From Solea solea (lineage: Eukaryota > Chordata > Actinopteri > Pleuronectiformes > Soleidae): DNA of 64,000 bases. The notes beneath the pieces were generated by a model. It saw nothing but the letters and a program-made list of their open reading frames with translations, was not told where the DNA came from and ran no database searches. Position numbers and translations under genes: made by a program. Location of the stretch: positions 28,149,865 to 28,213,864 of the forward strand of contig NC_081141.1 in the NCBI RefSeq assembly GCF_958295425.1, given 5' to 3'. This document shows, piece after piece, positions 1 to 10,215 of the stretch (position 1 is its first letter; each line of letters opens with the position of its first letter).

Positions 1-104
1 GATTCACAGGCCTCATTAGTGCAGCACCGCTGTATTGTTATAGTGATGGAGCTCTCAGCATTAAAACAGCCAAATTAGTCTGTGTGTGTGTGTGTGTGTG
101 TTTC

Positions 105-260
105 TCCCTCTCTCGATGCCTTGGATACCTCGGTGTTGGCCGATAGCCCTGAGAAGAAGCTTTTAGCTGCAGGCGCATCATGATTTATTTGAAATTGCTG
201 GGCCCTTGAGCTGCTGATAATTTAAAAGCCATTTCATTTATGTGTATTATCACTTCTCCG
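105..260. promoter_or_regulatory. candidate conserved non-coding element in pitpnb intron
   Basis: This is complex, non-repetitive sequence between a TG microsatellite and transposon debris, with 'atgatttatttgaaattg', 'gataattt' and 'catttatgtgtatta' AT-cores resembling homeodomain or HOX/CDX-type sites. The call rests only on its texture; no alignment was possible. Confidence 0.25.
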
Positions 261-545
261 CTGCTTTATGAAGTCGACTCTGTCGTCCGTGTTTGTGCTC
301 ATGTGTGCGTCGTTATTTTCTCTATATGCTTTTTTTTTATTTTGCCTTGAGAGCTCAGTGTTTATGTGCAACAGGGGGGAGTGAGTGGTTTCTTTACAGC
401 AGGACATCAGTGGATGTATAGAATACATAAGTTGGTGGTTGGAGCAGCTGTAGAATTACTGAACTCAGGATCACGTTTATTTATTTATTTATATGCGTGG
501 TTCTCAAACTGTGGTACGTGAGTTTCCTCTGGTGGTACTTGGGAG

Positions 546-914
546 TAGAGCTGCAACTAACGATTTATTATAGTTTTCTCAATTGATCGAGTCAGCGCTT
601 GGTCCATAAGATGTCAGAAAACGTTCAAAAATGTTACTCATGTACTTATTGTAAGTCGCTTTGGATAAAAGCGTCTGCTAATGTAATGTAATGTAATACT
701 CAGTGTTTGTCAAACTTGGAAATGACGATGTTCTCAAATCAAAATGATTCAGTTTTTAATGATTTCTTTGTTTTATTGAGCAAAGAAACCAGATTATATT
801 CACATTTATGAAGCTGAAACAATCAGAAATCTTGTTTTTAATCGTGAAAAAAAGCTTTAAACCGATTGACGATTAATTTAATAATCGATCAATCGAGTTA
901 TTGTTTCAGCTCTA
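546..914. mobile_element. non-autonomous DNA transposon (MITE-like), interrupted
   Basis: The two ends form an imperfect inverted repeat: left 'tagagctgcaactaacgatt' and right 'ttgtttcagctcta' (reverse complement tagagctgaaacaa). The interior has the AT-rich 'aataatcgatcaatcg' composition of a common teleost family. It has no coding capacity. A small retroelement tail is inserted inside it at 641-696. Confidence 0.6.
641..696 (+). mobile_element. 5'-truncated LINE/SINE 3' tail nested in the MITE
   Basis: It contains the fish retroelement tail words 'aagtcgctttggataaaagc' and 'gcgtctgctaatg' followed by (taatg)n. The same stem-loop tail occurs in reverse at about 13,139-13,160. It is flanked by a 6-bp direct repeat 'tactca' (635-640 and 697-702), as expected of a target-site duplication. 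The insertion is only 56 bp. Confidence 0.55.
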
Positions 915-918
915 AAGT

Positions 919-1060
919 CAAGTCAACTTTATTTCGAGAGCACATTTAAAAAAAAAAGACAACCAAGGTTGACAGAGCTTTACAAAACCAAAAGCACAGT
1001 AACATAAAGGGTATAAAACATAAAATCAATCAATAAAAATAGAAGTAAAACAGTATAAAA
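919..1060. repeat. A-rich LINE-end-like dispersed repeat
   Basis: The stretch 'aagtcaagtcaactttattt' followed by 'gagcac', A-runs and 'gctttacaaaac' resembles the 3' ends of teleost LINE-type repeats. A related 'ttgttttatcaagcacattt' string occurs at about 19,690. Family assignment is uncertain. Confidence 0.35.
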
Positions 1061-1969
1061 TGTTAAAATCAAGGTTACATCCAATTATTACTGTGTACAG
1101 ATGCTGGAAAATAAGATGACACTTGTTACATAGAGTATATCATGTTGGTATCACCTGTAAACTTCCGCACTTTACTTTAATGCCTTCCTTTTAGCTTTTA
1201 TATTCTGTCGTGAGTTATATATTTGGAATTGTTTTGTCTCCGTAAACTATTTGTTACTATTTGTGCTGCTGTCTGTGACCAGGACTCCCTGGAAGACGAG
1301 CTTCCCCTGGTGGTACTGTGTATACCAGGGTATGTGATCGCAGTGGAGCTGAAGGAATTTTGACTGGCGTGCGTAGAAAATGAAGCAAATAACATATAAT
1401 TCATAATAAATTGTATAATAATAATAAGTAGAGTTGCTCCGTATCAACCTAATATCAAGATTATTATCAATAGCAGATAAATGGAGGTATATAAAATGTT
1501 AAAAATCAAGGTTACATCCCATTATTATAGTTAGAAAAGCTGGCACGGGTTACAGAGAGTTCCAGCTCTCTGATACAGAACATTATAAAAGGGATAAAAA
1601 TGCTCACATCTCTGATTTTCAGCTTCAGCTTTTCACTTCTTTTTTTTTATTATCTTCCATTAAATGTATTTCTCCTGGTCGCGTGATCCACGTTTACGAG
1701 CCTTTTATAGAAAAGGCTGACGTGTTTCTCGACACATTCACTGAGACATGAACAGACATTGACTAAATGACACTGACGGTGCTTTTAACCGCAAAGTCAT
1801 CCGTTGTGTAACATGCTGAGTCGGGCTGGAATTCATGGAGTAAAAAAAGTTGGTTTCCGTTTGGGAAAATGATTCCATAAATGTAAATGGGCACTAGATT
1901 CACGTACTGTGCCAACTAAATACAGAATAATGTGTAATATATTAACATATGTATATGTTGTTGTTATAG

Positions 1970-2047
1970 GATTACAAGCAAGAAGAAGATCCAACCAAGT
2001 TCAAGTCGGGAAAGACTGGTCGAGGACCTCTTGGGCCAAACTGGATG
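1970..2047 (+). CDS. pitpnb: pitpnb coding exon (DYKQEEDP...GPNWM)
   Basis: This 78-nt, phase-0 exon has 26 codons. The acceptor is 'ttgttatag' and the donor 'atg/gtaatg'. It encodes [20 protein letters not shown] then LGPNWM, matching the PITP loop before the WW-motif exon. Met at the last position replaces the usual Lys of mammalian PITPs, which is a small oddity. Confidence 0.9.
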
Positions 2048-5000
2048 GTAATGTTAAAATTGATCCCATTTACACAGAAACTGTGTTTGTTTGCTTGTTT
2101 TTTAGGGGTGTGTACGTGCATTGCACTGCCCCCCCCCCCCCTCTCTTTGACTGTATATATTATATTAGAAGGGAGCGAGAAAAAATTCAGGTTAAACCAA
2201 AAATCTAATTAGGAGAGGGTCATGATGTCATGATTTGAAAATGGTGTTTTTATCTTGAAAATGAAGCGTTTCTGAAGCTATGTTCAAATGACAAGCCTCG
2301 CTGTTTTATTCTGATTAACAACACATCATATTTTACAGTTCACATAAAAAAGACTTAAATGTGTAGCAGGGCTGGCCAATATAGAGATATTCCATCTATA
2401 TTGTGACATGAGACATGGTCTTAGATTTGGGATATTTTCATATCATGATAAAGGTTTTAAAGGCTGTTGCATTGATAATCATTCAAGAAATTGGTGAAAT
2501 ACACCCAGTATGATATTATTATAATAATAATAATATATATATTGATAAAAAAAAAAAAAAATATGTGGAATCAACAAACGTATACTTAAGAAAAAAAGTT
2601 ACTTCTTTCATTTTAAGCCTAATTGTTTGCTAATTATTTGCAGAATCAACTTCATTGTTTCTAACACACACACACCCAATAGCCTTCATTTAACATTAAA
2701 AAGCCAAAGGAATAAATCAGGTATCATTTCCTCTCTTATTTCCTCTTTGAGAAGCACAAACATGTCAAAAGAAACGACCTGTGTGCAGCTTTATATCCAC
2801 ACGTATCTCCTGTATCGGGATGTAGATATAGAAAATATCCACATTTATTTATAAGCCTTACAGAAATACTGATTTGATTTATATTGTTGTAAATATATGA
2901 TATCCAGCTCTGATTTGTCAATTAACTAAATCCCCCCCTGTGAACTTTAGGCTCATTTCCACTGCAAGGAACTGTGTGTGTTTCTGCCACAGGAAGATTA
3001 TTGTTTTTGTCCCCAAAATTGTCCTATTTAGGCGGTAGAAACCATCAGGAACCATCAGATTTTCCCGGGTCTTTCACAATGGTGGAAAACCATTTACTTC
3101 CTGGTACTCTCTGGTACTCTGCGGTGGAAGCACACCTTCAGACAAACTAAACTGACAACCGGAAATAGGCGTTTTCTCCCTGCAAACCTAAAAAAAGGCA
3201 GATAAATTGTTGCACCAAGTCCTGCCACATGTTATTGAGTCAGTGTGTCCAAACCTCGACTTGAATGTCCAGGTCCTGTTGCGGTTTTACAAGAGAACTG
3301 TTTAGGAGCAGGTTTATTTTCCCACAAACCCCAAAATAAATCCAGAAGCTTCTCAGGAAATGCCAAAACAACAACAACAACAACAACGTCTGTGTGCTGG
3401 AGTTTCACAGTCAAACAGTCCAGACCTCGGTCCCATCGAGAGTCTGTGGCTGGACTTTGAGAGAACGCTCTTCAGTCGTGTGCTGCCTGTGTTTAACGAC
3501 TATTTATAGGAAAATATTTTACATTTGTTTTCTTATGTTCTCATTGTTCACCGTCACCTGTAATCTCTGGGAAAGCAGTGAACGGAGCTGGCAGAAGGTC
3601 AGAGCGGTGTCTGTAGCAGTGTAGACGCCGCAGTTTGATGAAGACGAATCACCTCTTTCTCAGCTCTAATTGGGTGTAATAGAAATTTTAAGTCCCCGGG
3701 GGCAGATAAAGGTTCCAGCTCCAGCTGACAGCCGACTCTGCGTGTGTGCGACTGAAATGGGACAGTTTGCATGGACACTGATTCTAAAATGTGACGGCCA
3801 GCCATTCTGAATTAACGCGGAGCTGCAAACCCATTTGTATCGCCTTAAAAACCCTGTTCAGTTCAAAACATACAGCTCAGAAGTGCATGGGACTGTTTGA
3901 AGTGTCTGGGATCGTTGGTTTTATGTCATGATTACTCATTTAATAACCAGTCGATTATACGCTAAGTGTAAAAAGAAGAGAAGTCATAGAGAGTCATGGT
4001 GCTCTGTGTTGCTCTGAAGGTCCAGCAATCCATAATCCGACCTTTGACCTCCAATAACATGATCACACATGGAAGTAAACAGCTTTGTAGTGTGGAGACG
4101 TCCTGTGCTTTGCTACACGTAGCTCATCATTTACACACCGAGCTTTTCTTGTCAACAACATTAACGTTGTGTTTTCAGCAGTTGCCGCGGTTACTATTAG
4201 TCGGCAGCCGCTTCAGGTTAGCAGGAGGAGCTAACGAGTCGTCGTGCTACAATGGCGACAACCACAACGCTGTTTTTCTTCTTCTCTGGCACGCCTGCAG
4301 GACGTTAAATCCTCGGTTCCAACTTCCACAAGATCGTGACGTTGTTACAATCAATATTCGATTTACAACTGAAGATTTTATCAATCGATACCAGATCTTT
4401 CAAATAAAGATTGATATGAATCGGAAAACCTAAAAATGTTTTCTGCAAATTTGATGAATTTCATGTTCGTGAGATTTTGGCAACGCAAATTATAAATAAG
4501 AAAAAGCTCACAATCGAACACTCTGGATTTCTGATGTGCAGTGAAGCTCTCAAAGTTCACCACGGGAAACTTTCCTGCGCTTGAAGAATCGTCTCAGAAC
4601 AAAGGCGGCAGCCACACAGCTTTTTAAAAAGTAGGAATAAAGGAGCTCCAACTTTCTTATTTTATTTTATTTTGTGTTTTTAATTGGATCACTTTCTCCC
4701 ACGTCTGCGTGGACGCCGTGGACATGCGGCAAAAAGACTGTTTTTGAAAAGGTGGAAGGGAAGGGTGGGGGGGGAGAAAAAGAAAAACGGGAGTTGTGTG
4801 ACAACAGAGGCACAATCTCTTCCAGCTTCTCGGAGCAATGAAACTCTTGTCTATCTCTGCATGCACACATGCTTGCATATCACCAGCCCTTTGTGTTTCT
4901 GAAAACTTCTGCTCCTTTGAGCGGGGCACAGAGAGGCAGAGAAGAAATGTCACCGTAAATGTTTTGATGTCGACTCCGTTTCATGTGAAGTTCTCCTTTT

Positions 5001-5233
5001 AGCCATGACAACTTTTCTAAACCCACTGCAAATTTAGAAATGTTCCTCTCCCCCTCCCCCTCTCCCCCTCTCTTTACCCCCCTCTCTCTCTCTCTCTCTC
5101 TCTCACTCCGCCATGATCGCAGCATCAAACGACAGTGGGATGAGGGGGTGATTGAGGCGCTTCTGTGGCATTTTCTCCCAGAATGCCGAGTCGGAATGGA
5201 GTGATTAATTAAACAGGTGTTCTCTGAGGGAGA

Positions 5234-5264
<31 letters not shown>

Positions 5265-8200
5265 TTCTGGGGGGCGAGCGGGGTCCTCGGTGTTAATAAT
5301 GTAACCAGCTTTAGCACCGCGACGCCCTTATCGTCTCGCGAAACGCCGTTTTATCTGCCTCTCCGTGGCCACAAAGGCTCTGCCTGTCGGGAAAGGTGTC
5401 GCTGTCAGGGCGGAGGCAGAGAAATTGTTCCTTTATCTGGAGTTTATCCACTTTGCTCTTCCCTCCCCCGTCTTCTTTTTTCCTCCTCTTTAGGAGAGGG
5501 AGGCAGAGTGCAAGCGGCACACACGGATTTAGAAAAGTGTGTTGTAGATTAGGCTTCTTTTATCTGCGCAGGAGCACATCTTCATGTTTTATAATTATTT
5601 CAGCGAGCTCCACACCCAAAGCATTATGTATTAATGTCAAAAAACGTATTCTTTCTGTTTGGGGAAAAGATTTTGCCCGTGTTCCGACAGCGCCGCTTAC
5701 ATCTCCATCCTTTTTTTTTTTTTTTTTTTATGTGACACAAAACTTTTCAAAAAGGATAAAAAATGTACAGAATAATCTGATTAATCACGTTAAATGTTCA
5801 GTCACAAAGATAAATTTAGACACTATTGTTTAACCCTCATATGACCGTCCTGATACTCAGGCCGCCTGGATTTATTTAGATTTTATGGCTGTAGAATTCC
5901 ATATCTCTCAGTTATTCAACTGTTTAAGGAATTTACGGAGCTTTATCCTCCACATGAGGGTCGCGTGGCCGGAGCCACGAGGGAAAGTAACTTAAAGTTA
6001 TCATGACACAAACAAACAAACCTCCAAACACATGAAGAGAAAAGACGACGATGATCGTGTGAAATGAGTAAACATTAGTTTTGACAGCAGCTGTTTTTTT
6101 TCCTCCTCACAGAAAGAGCTGGCCACTAACCCCTCCTGTCCACACATGTGTGCCTACAAACTCGTCACAGTCAAATTCAAGTGGTGGGGTCTGCAGAACC
6201 GAGTGGAGAACTTCATCCATAAGGTCAGAGTGTTTCATGTTTGACTGTAATCCACTCTAGTGTCAGGTGATGATTTTGGTATGAGAGAAAACTGGGTCCT
6301 GTTGATTTGGAAGAGGATTACAGCCATGTTTTAATGTATTTATAAATAAAGAAGTCTCCTTTTTAAATAGTTTTATTCTTTTCTCAGAATTCTGAGATTT
6401 AAGTCTGATTTTTGAGGGGAAAAAAAACCCTTAAATCTTCAATTCTCAGGATTATTGAAATTATTCTGCGTGGAAAAAAATATATATATTGATATAAATC
6501 TCTGATATAAGGTCAGATTTATTTTTTCCATATAATACAAATTATTCTGAGATTAAAGTTGAAATTCTGAGAGAAAACTTTAAATTTTACTTTAATCTCA
6601 AAATTCTGAAGAAAAACACCTCAAAATGTTTGAGTAATTTAAAATTTTTGTTTATTTTAGTCCAAAGTGTTTTGGGTTTTTTTTGTTACCGCATCACAAA
6701 ACCCTGACCCAGACATTGAATGTCTCCCTCCCTCAGCAAGAGAAGAGGATCTTCACTAACTTCCATCGCCAGCTCTTCTGTTGGATTGATAAGTGGGTGG
6801 AGCTGAATATGGAAGATATCCGGCGGATGGAGGACGAGACGCAGAAGGAGCTGAAGGAGGTTGGTCACCGTTGTCTTTGCACCCATTTTGTGCTTGTATT
6901 TGAGGGAATTGATCCTGGAAAGTCCTTGAAACGCCCTTAAATTTGCTGTCGACCAAGAGATGTCTTTGTCCCAGAAATGTGCCTAAAAATAAACTCTGAC
7001 GCATTATTTACAATTCCTAAAGATGAGGACGTAACGTAGAGACAAAGAACAAAAAGAAGAGCAGACTCCTGCTGTGAGGCTGCAGTACCACTGATGGACA
7101 AGGGGGGTAGACAGAGAGCAGGACGGCAGCATAAACCTGCATTGTGTTTGAGTACAGTTTTTATCATGAAAATGACACCAAAGTAGTGAAAATGTCACTT
7201 CTTGTGACGTCCACCTGCTTTGGTCTCCACTAAAGTGCGTTGCCATTTCTGTGATTTACTGTATTTATATATTTTTTGTCCAGATGCGTAAGAAGGGCCG
7301 TGTGCGAGGCACACAGGCTGCAAACGAGTAGCCGCGTAGCATCGTGAGTGTTTACTGTGTAAGTTGTTGCTGGTAAAAGGCGGAGTCTCCGATCTCCAGG
7401 CTTTCTCTTCTCCCTGTGGGTTTTTTCTGTGGTGCTGTGTTCACTCTGCACTCTCCAGTGTTGTGGAAGGGGCTTTTTAATCTGCACGTGTGTGTGTGTG
7501 TATATATACTTTCACATGCAACTCCATTATCTGACTCTGAACTAATCAATAACACAAGACGTATATGACGTACGCGCTGGATCGTTGACTTTCACTGACC
7601 CGGTGAAAATGGTTTGCGTGTTGCAGGTTCGTAGTCCTCTGAATATGTCCAGACATCTGGACAAGCTTTCCCAGAATCACACATGCTATTCTTTTATGAT
7701 TTTTTTTTTACACGGGGGATCAGCGGTTCAAAAAAGACCTGCTTGAGACTAGAACCTGTGACCCAGAGCCTCCTTGCAGAGAAGGAAAAAACTCAGTTGT
7801 TTAAAGCACTGGGGTTTAATTTCTATGAATCACATTCTCTGTAAACCATTGGTTTGCTTTTGGAAACGACTCCAAACATCAATCTGGAAGCTTTTGGCCA
7901 TAGAAGGATAAAACAAAATGGAAGAATCCAGGCTGGACAGGCCAAAGTGAGCCATGCTCAAACATTCCTGGCTTTCTATCAACTTACAGCATTCTGTGCT
8001 GAGCAGCCCCCCCGTCCCCCCCCCTCCAAACCCCACCCCAATCTCACCCAATCCAGCATGTGTTTCCCATTTTCCTTTTGGAGTAAGTAAACAGGCGGTT
8101 GCCATCAAAGAGAGCTGCGGCGAGGAGGCGGACGAGGACCCGGACCTCTCGGTTTCAGGGTCAGCGGGGTCAGCGTTGGACTGTAGGGGATGACAAAGTG

Positions 8201-10215
8201 AAGCCAAACTCCCTTTGCGTAACAGAGATTGTCTGCTTTTTGTGTGTACAAGTCCATCATGGGGTGTGTGCGGGGGTGGGACCCTCCGTTATTAACCTCC
8301 GTCCTCGGTGATCCGATCACATGTGGACTGCGTTAAGTACGACCGCTCACACCTGGCATTAAAACGCATCGGACTACAATCCAGAAATGATTGTAGGACC
8401 TGGGTCGAGTTCAGTCGCCTCAATTGAGATAATAATTTCAAGTTCTTTGAGATTAAACATGGAGCAAAATTGGGTGAATTTAAATATCCTTTTTCCTCAT
8501 GGGCCGAGTCGGTATTCAAAGTGGATCCAAGGTCAAACGATGCTCACGGAGTGCTTCTATGTCTTATAATATGGGGTTTTAACCCCCCACTCCCCTTTAG
8601 TCCAGAGTCCAGTGGTGCATGTATGTTTTCCAACACTGACTTCTTGAATGAATCGCCAACTTTGATCATGGATTTAATCTGTGAGTGTTTTCTTAATAAT
8701 TACAGCAAGCTCTCTCTGAGTTGTCGGCCTCTTAAATGTGAATATTTTCAGGAATAATTAAAACAAGAGGAGTCACTTTGGTTTGTTGACAAAACCTTTG
8801 GAGATTTGGGTAACGTTTCCGTGTAAAAGCATTTAGGAATTGGGGACCTAGAGACTCCTACTGGTCAGGAAATGTCGGTGTAGAAGGGTGAGGCAAGGGA
8901 GAAGGAAAGTGCAGGGAGGGAGGGCGTCAGAGGGAGGCTTCAAGATGGCTCCCTTTTTTATCCTCATTAACATACAAATGGAATTCTGCTGTTGAGAAAG
9001 GAGTCTGTGCTGTGATTGAGGAAGAAAGCAAGAAGGATGGAGAAGTGGGGCGGATGAATCCTCGTGCCATTTCATCACATCTGTCTTATTTCTCTATTTA
9101 GAGCCACACTGTTGGTTTGAACTGTTCCATTAAGGTGTCGGGCTATCAGATCGCTGCACTAATTGACTTTTCCAAAGCCGTCAGGGCCTCGGGACGGGGG
9201 GGGGGGGGGGGGGCGGGCGGTGCGGGGCGCAATCAGAAGGCGACGACTTTCATCTACAGCAGAATGAGTCGATTTAAAGGCATGGATAAACGCGGTCTTA
9301 TTTTGTAAGAATGAATTTGTGTTCTTAAATGTTTGTCACTTTTTTACACATACCCCCATTCACACTGGACAAAAAGATTAAAACTGTTGCTTTAAATAAT
9401 GGTTTAATGGGATGAGGGTAGAGACGAGGAGTCGTAATATTTTTATAGTATTATAATGTCATTTACCCGAGTGTTAGCATGAAAAAAGTAGTTAAAAAGT
9501 TATTCTGCACGCTTTAATTAAGTAGCTGTCGAACAGTTCGGCTTTTAACTCGGCAGGTGACATCCTCAGGGCACCAGTGTGTGCGGTGCCGACTTTGACG
9601 TTGTTGTTGTTGTTGGACCAGAAATGCAAGAGTTCCAGGTACTGTATTAGTAGAAATAGTACTAGCATCAGGTCTGGCTGGACCTGGATCCTGCAGCCCT
9701 GAAGCTACACTTATAGTAAAGGTTGAGGGGAAAATCACCACGACAACGCACACTCATTTTCAAGCAATTAGCATAGCCATTAGCCACTGTAATGATGTCA
9801 CAGAGCTCCATGGTGTTTTTATTTTCTTCTTCCTCCCACTGGTTTTGTTTTTTTGGTGGGTTTTATGCTGTGTTCACACCGAGCGCAATTATGTTGAATT
9901 TAACGGTGAAACTCACCAGCGTTGTGTCCATCTCCGTATGGTTGTCGTGAAACCACACAAGACGACGGTTCCACGAGAGTATGACTCAAGTGTCGCAGAG
10001 CTCCGAGTGTCCGCGCACAGCGTTAGACGTCACAATTCATGCACGGGTGAAAAAAGACCACCACAAGTGGGTTGACAAATTGTGCAGAAGAGACTTTAAA
10101 CTCTCCTGTTCTGTCTCATATGTTTTATTTCACTCTTTTTCTTTCTTTTTTTTCCTTTTCTCAGCTTCGCAAAGGGGGCAACGTTCGAGGCACCAGTGCT
10201 AAAGAAGAATCATGA
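1970..10215 (+). CDS. pitpnb: pitpnb, C-terminal part (five coding exons, two alternative ends)
   Basis: Class I phosphatidylinositol transfer protein beta, a soluble protein that swaps PI for PC (and, in PITPbeta, sphingomyelin) between Golgi/ER membranes and feeds phosphoinositide synthesis. The coding parts are 1970-2047, 6113-6223, 6737-6859, then either 7284-7331 or 10165-10215; all junctions have GT/AG sites and keep frame. The exons encode about the last 119-120 of roughly 271 residues. They carry the RGPLGPNW stretch, [17 protein letters not shown] with the Trp-Trp pair that docks PITPs on membranes, [15 protein letters not shown], and the C-terminal helix [15 protein letters not shown]. 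The QEKRIF and MEDET wording fits PITPbeta better than PITPalpha (established family knowledge). The N-terminal half lies upstream of the window. The next gene is mn1, as in human 22q12.1. The end used is decided by alternative splicing. Confidence 0.93.
2937..3160. mobile_element. MITE-like fragment
   Basis: The left end 'ggctcatttccactgcaagg' and the right end 'gcggtggaagcacacc' are imperfect inverted repeats (ttccac-type core), enclosing non-coding sequence. This is a common layout for small teleost DNA transposons. The boundaries are approximate. Confidence 0.4.
3394..3475 (+). pseudogene. Tc1/mariner transposase remnant
   Basis: One frame gives VLEFHSQ, and a second frame continues [19 protein letters not shown]. 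Together they match the Tc1 transposase signature SPDLNPIENLW around the final acidic residue of the DDE catalytic triad (Glu of the PIE motif). The frame change between the two segments and the absence of the rest of the protein mark it as dead. It lies in a pitpnb intron, sense to the gene. Not functional. Confidence 0.6.
6113..6223 (+). CDS. pitpnb: pitpnb coding exon with the WW membrane-docking motif
   Basis: This 111-nt exon has 37 codons in phase 0. The acceptor is 'tcctcctcacag' and the donor 'aag/gtcaga'. It encodes [12 protein letters not shown] then [20 protein letters not shown] and NFIHK. The Trp-Trp pair corresponds to Trp203/204, known in PITPs to insert into the membrane. This is the most conserved part of the fragment. 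Confidence 0.93.
6224..6736 (+). other. pitpnb intron, AT-rich
   Basis: The intron is 513 bp. It contains several degenerate copies of an 'aattctgagattaaag' word at about 6385-6610 and a T-rich tract before the next acceptor 'tccctccctcag'. Nothing else is seen. Confidence 0.7.
6737..6859 (+). CDS. pitpnb: pitpnb coding exon ([12 protein letters not shown]...QKELKE)
   Basis: This 123-nt exon has 41 codons in phase 0. The acceptor is 'ccctcag' and the donor 'gag/gttggt'. It encodes the long C-terminal helix [40 protein letters not shown] and E. The MEDET part holds the conserved acidic residue that in PITPalpha contacts the inositol ring (Glu248 numbering, family knowledge). It is the last exon shared by both splice forms. 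Confidence 0.93.
7284..7331 (+). CDS. pitpnb: pitpnb alternative C-terminal exon 1 ([15 protein letters not shown])
   Basis: The acceptor 'ttttttgtccag' precedes 15 codons and TAG, in frame with the exon ending at 6859. [10 protein letters not shown] aligns with the mammalian PITPbeta tail MRxRGSVRGT. The position of regulatory Ser262 is Arg here. A strong donor 'atc/gtgagt' follows at 7344, so the exon may be a 60-nt cassette (7284-7343) spliced into the downstream terminal exon. The stop lies 12 nt before that junction, too close for nonsense-mediated decay. Confidence 0.85.
   Translation: MRKKGRVRGTQAANE
7344..10164 (+). other. pitpnb intron or alternative 3' UTR region
   Basis: This lies between the two alternative terminal coding exons. 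I see no clear AATAAA close after the first stop, which favours a cassette-exon model over an alternative polyA site. The region holds repeat-poor blocks at about 7,880-8,000 and 9,090-9,300, a long G-run near 9196-9213, (GTT)n at about 9600-9615 and ordinary AT-rich intron. No further exon is recognised. Confidence 0.55.
9090..9310. promoter_or_regulatory. candidate conserved element around a long G-run
   Basis: Complex unique sequence ('ggtttgaactgttccattaa', 'ctgcactaattgacttttcc') flanks an uninterrupted G-run of about 18, followed by 'cgacgactttcatctacagc'. It contains a homeodomain-type TAATTG core. There is no coding match. The call is a texture-based guess. Confidence 0.25.
10165..10215 (+). 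CDS. pitpnb: pitpnb alternative C-terminal exon 2 ([16 protein letters not shown])
   Basis: The acceptor 'ttttccttttctcag' is followed by 16 codons and TGA, in frame with the exon ending at 6859. The tail [16 protein letters not shown] keeps the VRGTSA core of mammalian PITPbeta splice form 1, but has Asn where that form has the PKC-phosphorylated Ser262. It ends in Ser. It is followed directly by a long 3' UTR, so it is the terminal exon of the gene. Confidence 0.88.
   Translation, partial: LRKGGNVRGTSAKEES

Larger units (their letters stand above)
1..1969 (+). other. pitpnb intron (3' part), repeat-rich
   Basis: No exon of pitpnb is recognisable before 1970, so this is read as intron. It holds a (TG)n run near 81-101, a short repeat-poor block at about 105-260, a hAT-like fragment near 498-543, a MITE-like element (546-914) with a nested retroelement tail, and an A-rich LINE-end-like stretch (about 919-1060). 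A fragment at about 1300-1340 shares the words 'ctggtggtact' and 'ataccagggta' with the repeat at 37.98-38.06 kb. Confidence 0.6.
2048..6112 (+). other. pitpnb intron with transposon debris and microsatellites
   Basis: No coding exon is recognised here. It holds a C-run at 2128-2140, AT-rich runs at 2510-2560, a MITE-like fragment (about 2940-3160), a Tc1 transposase remnant (3394-3475), (CT)n at about 5041-5104, (TG)n at about 5236-5265 and a poly-T tract at about 5709-5729. The stretch 3,980-4,440 is open in one frame but has no recognisable protein family. Confidence 0.6.

Noticed and set aside
3996..4433. 145-codon open frame in a pitpnb intron
   Set aside because: No recognisable domain, ends in AT-rich repeat-like sequence, no splice signals supporting an exon.
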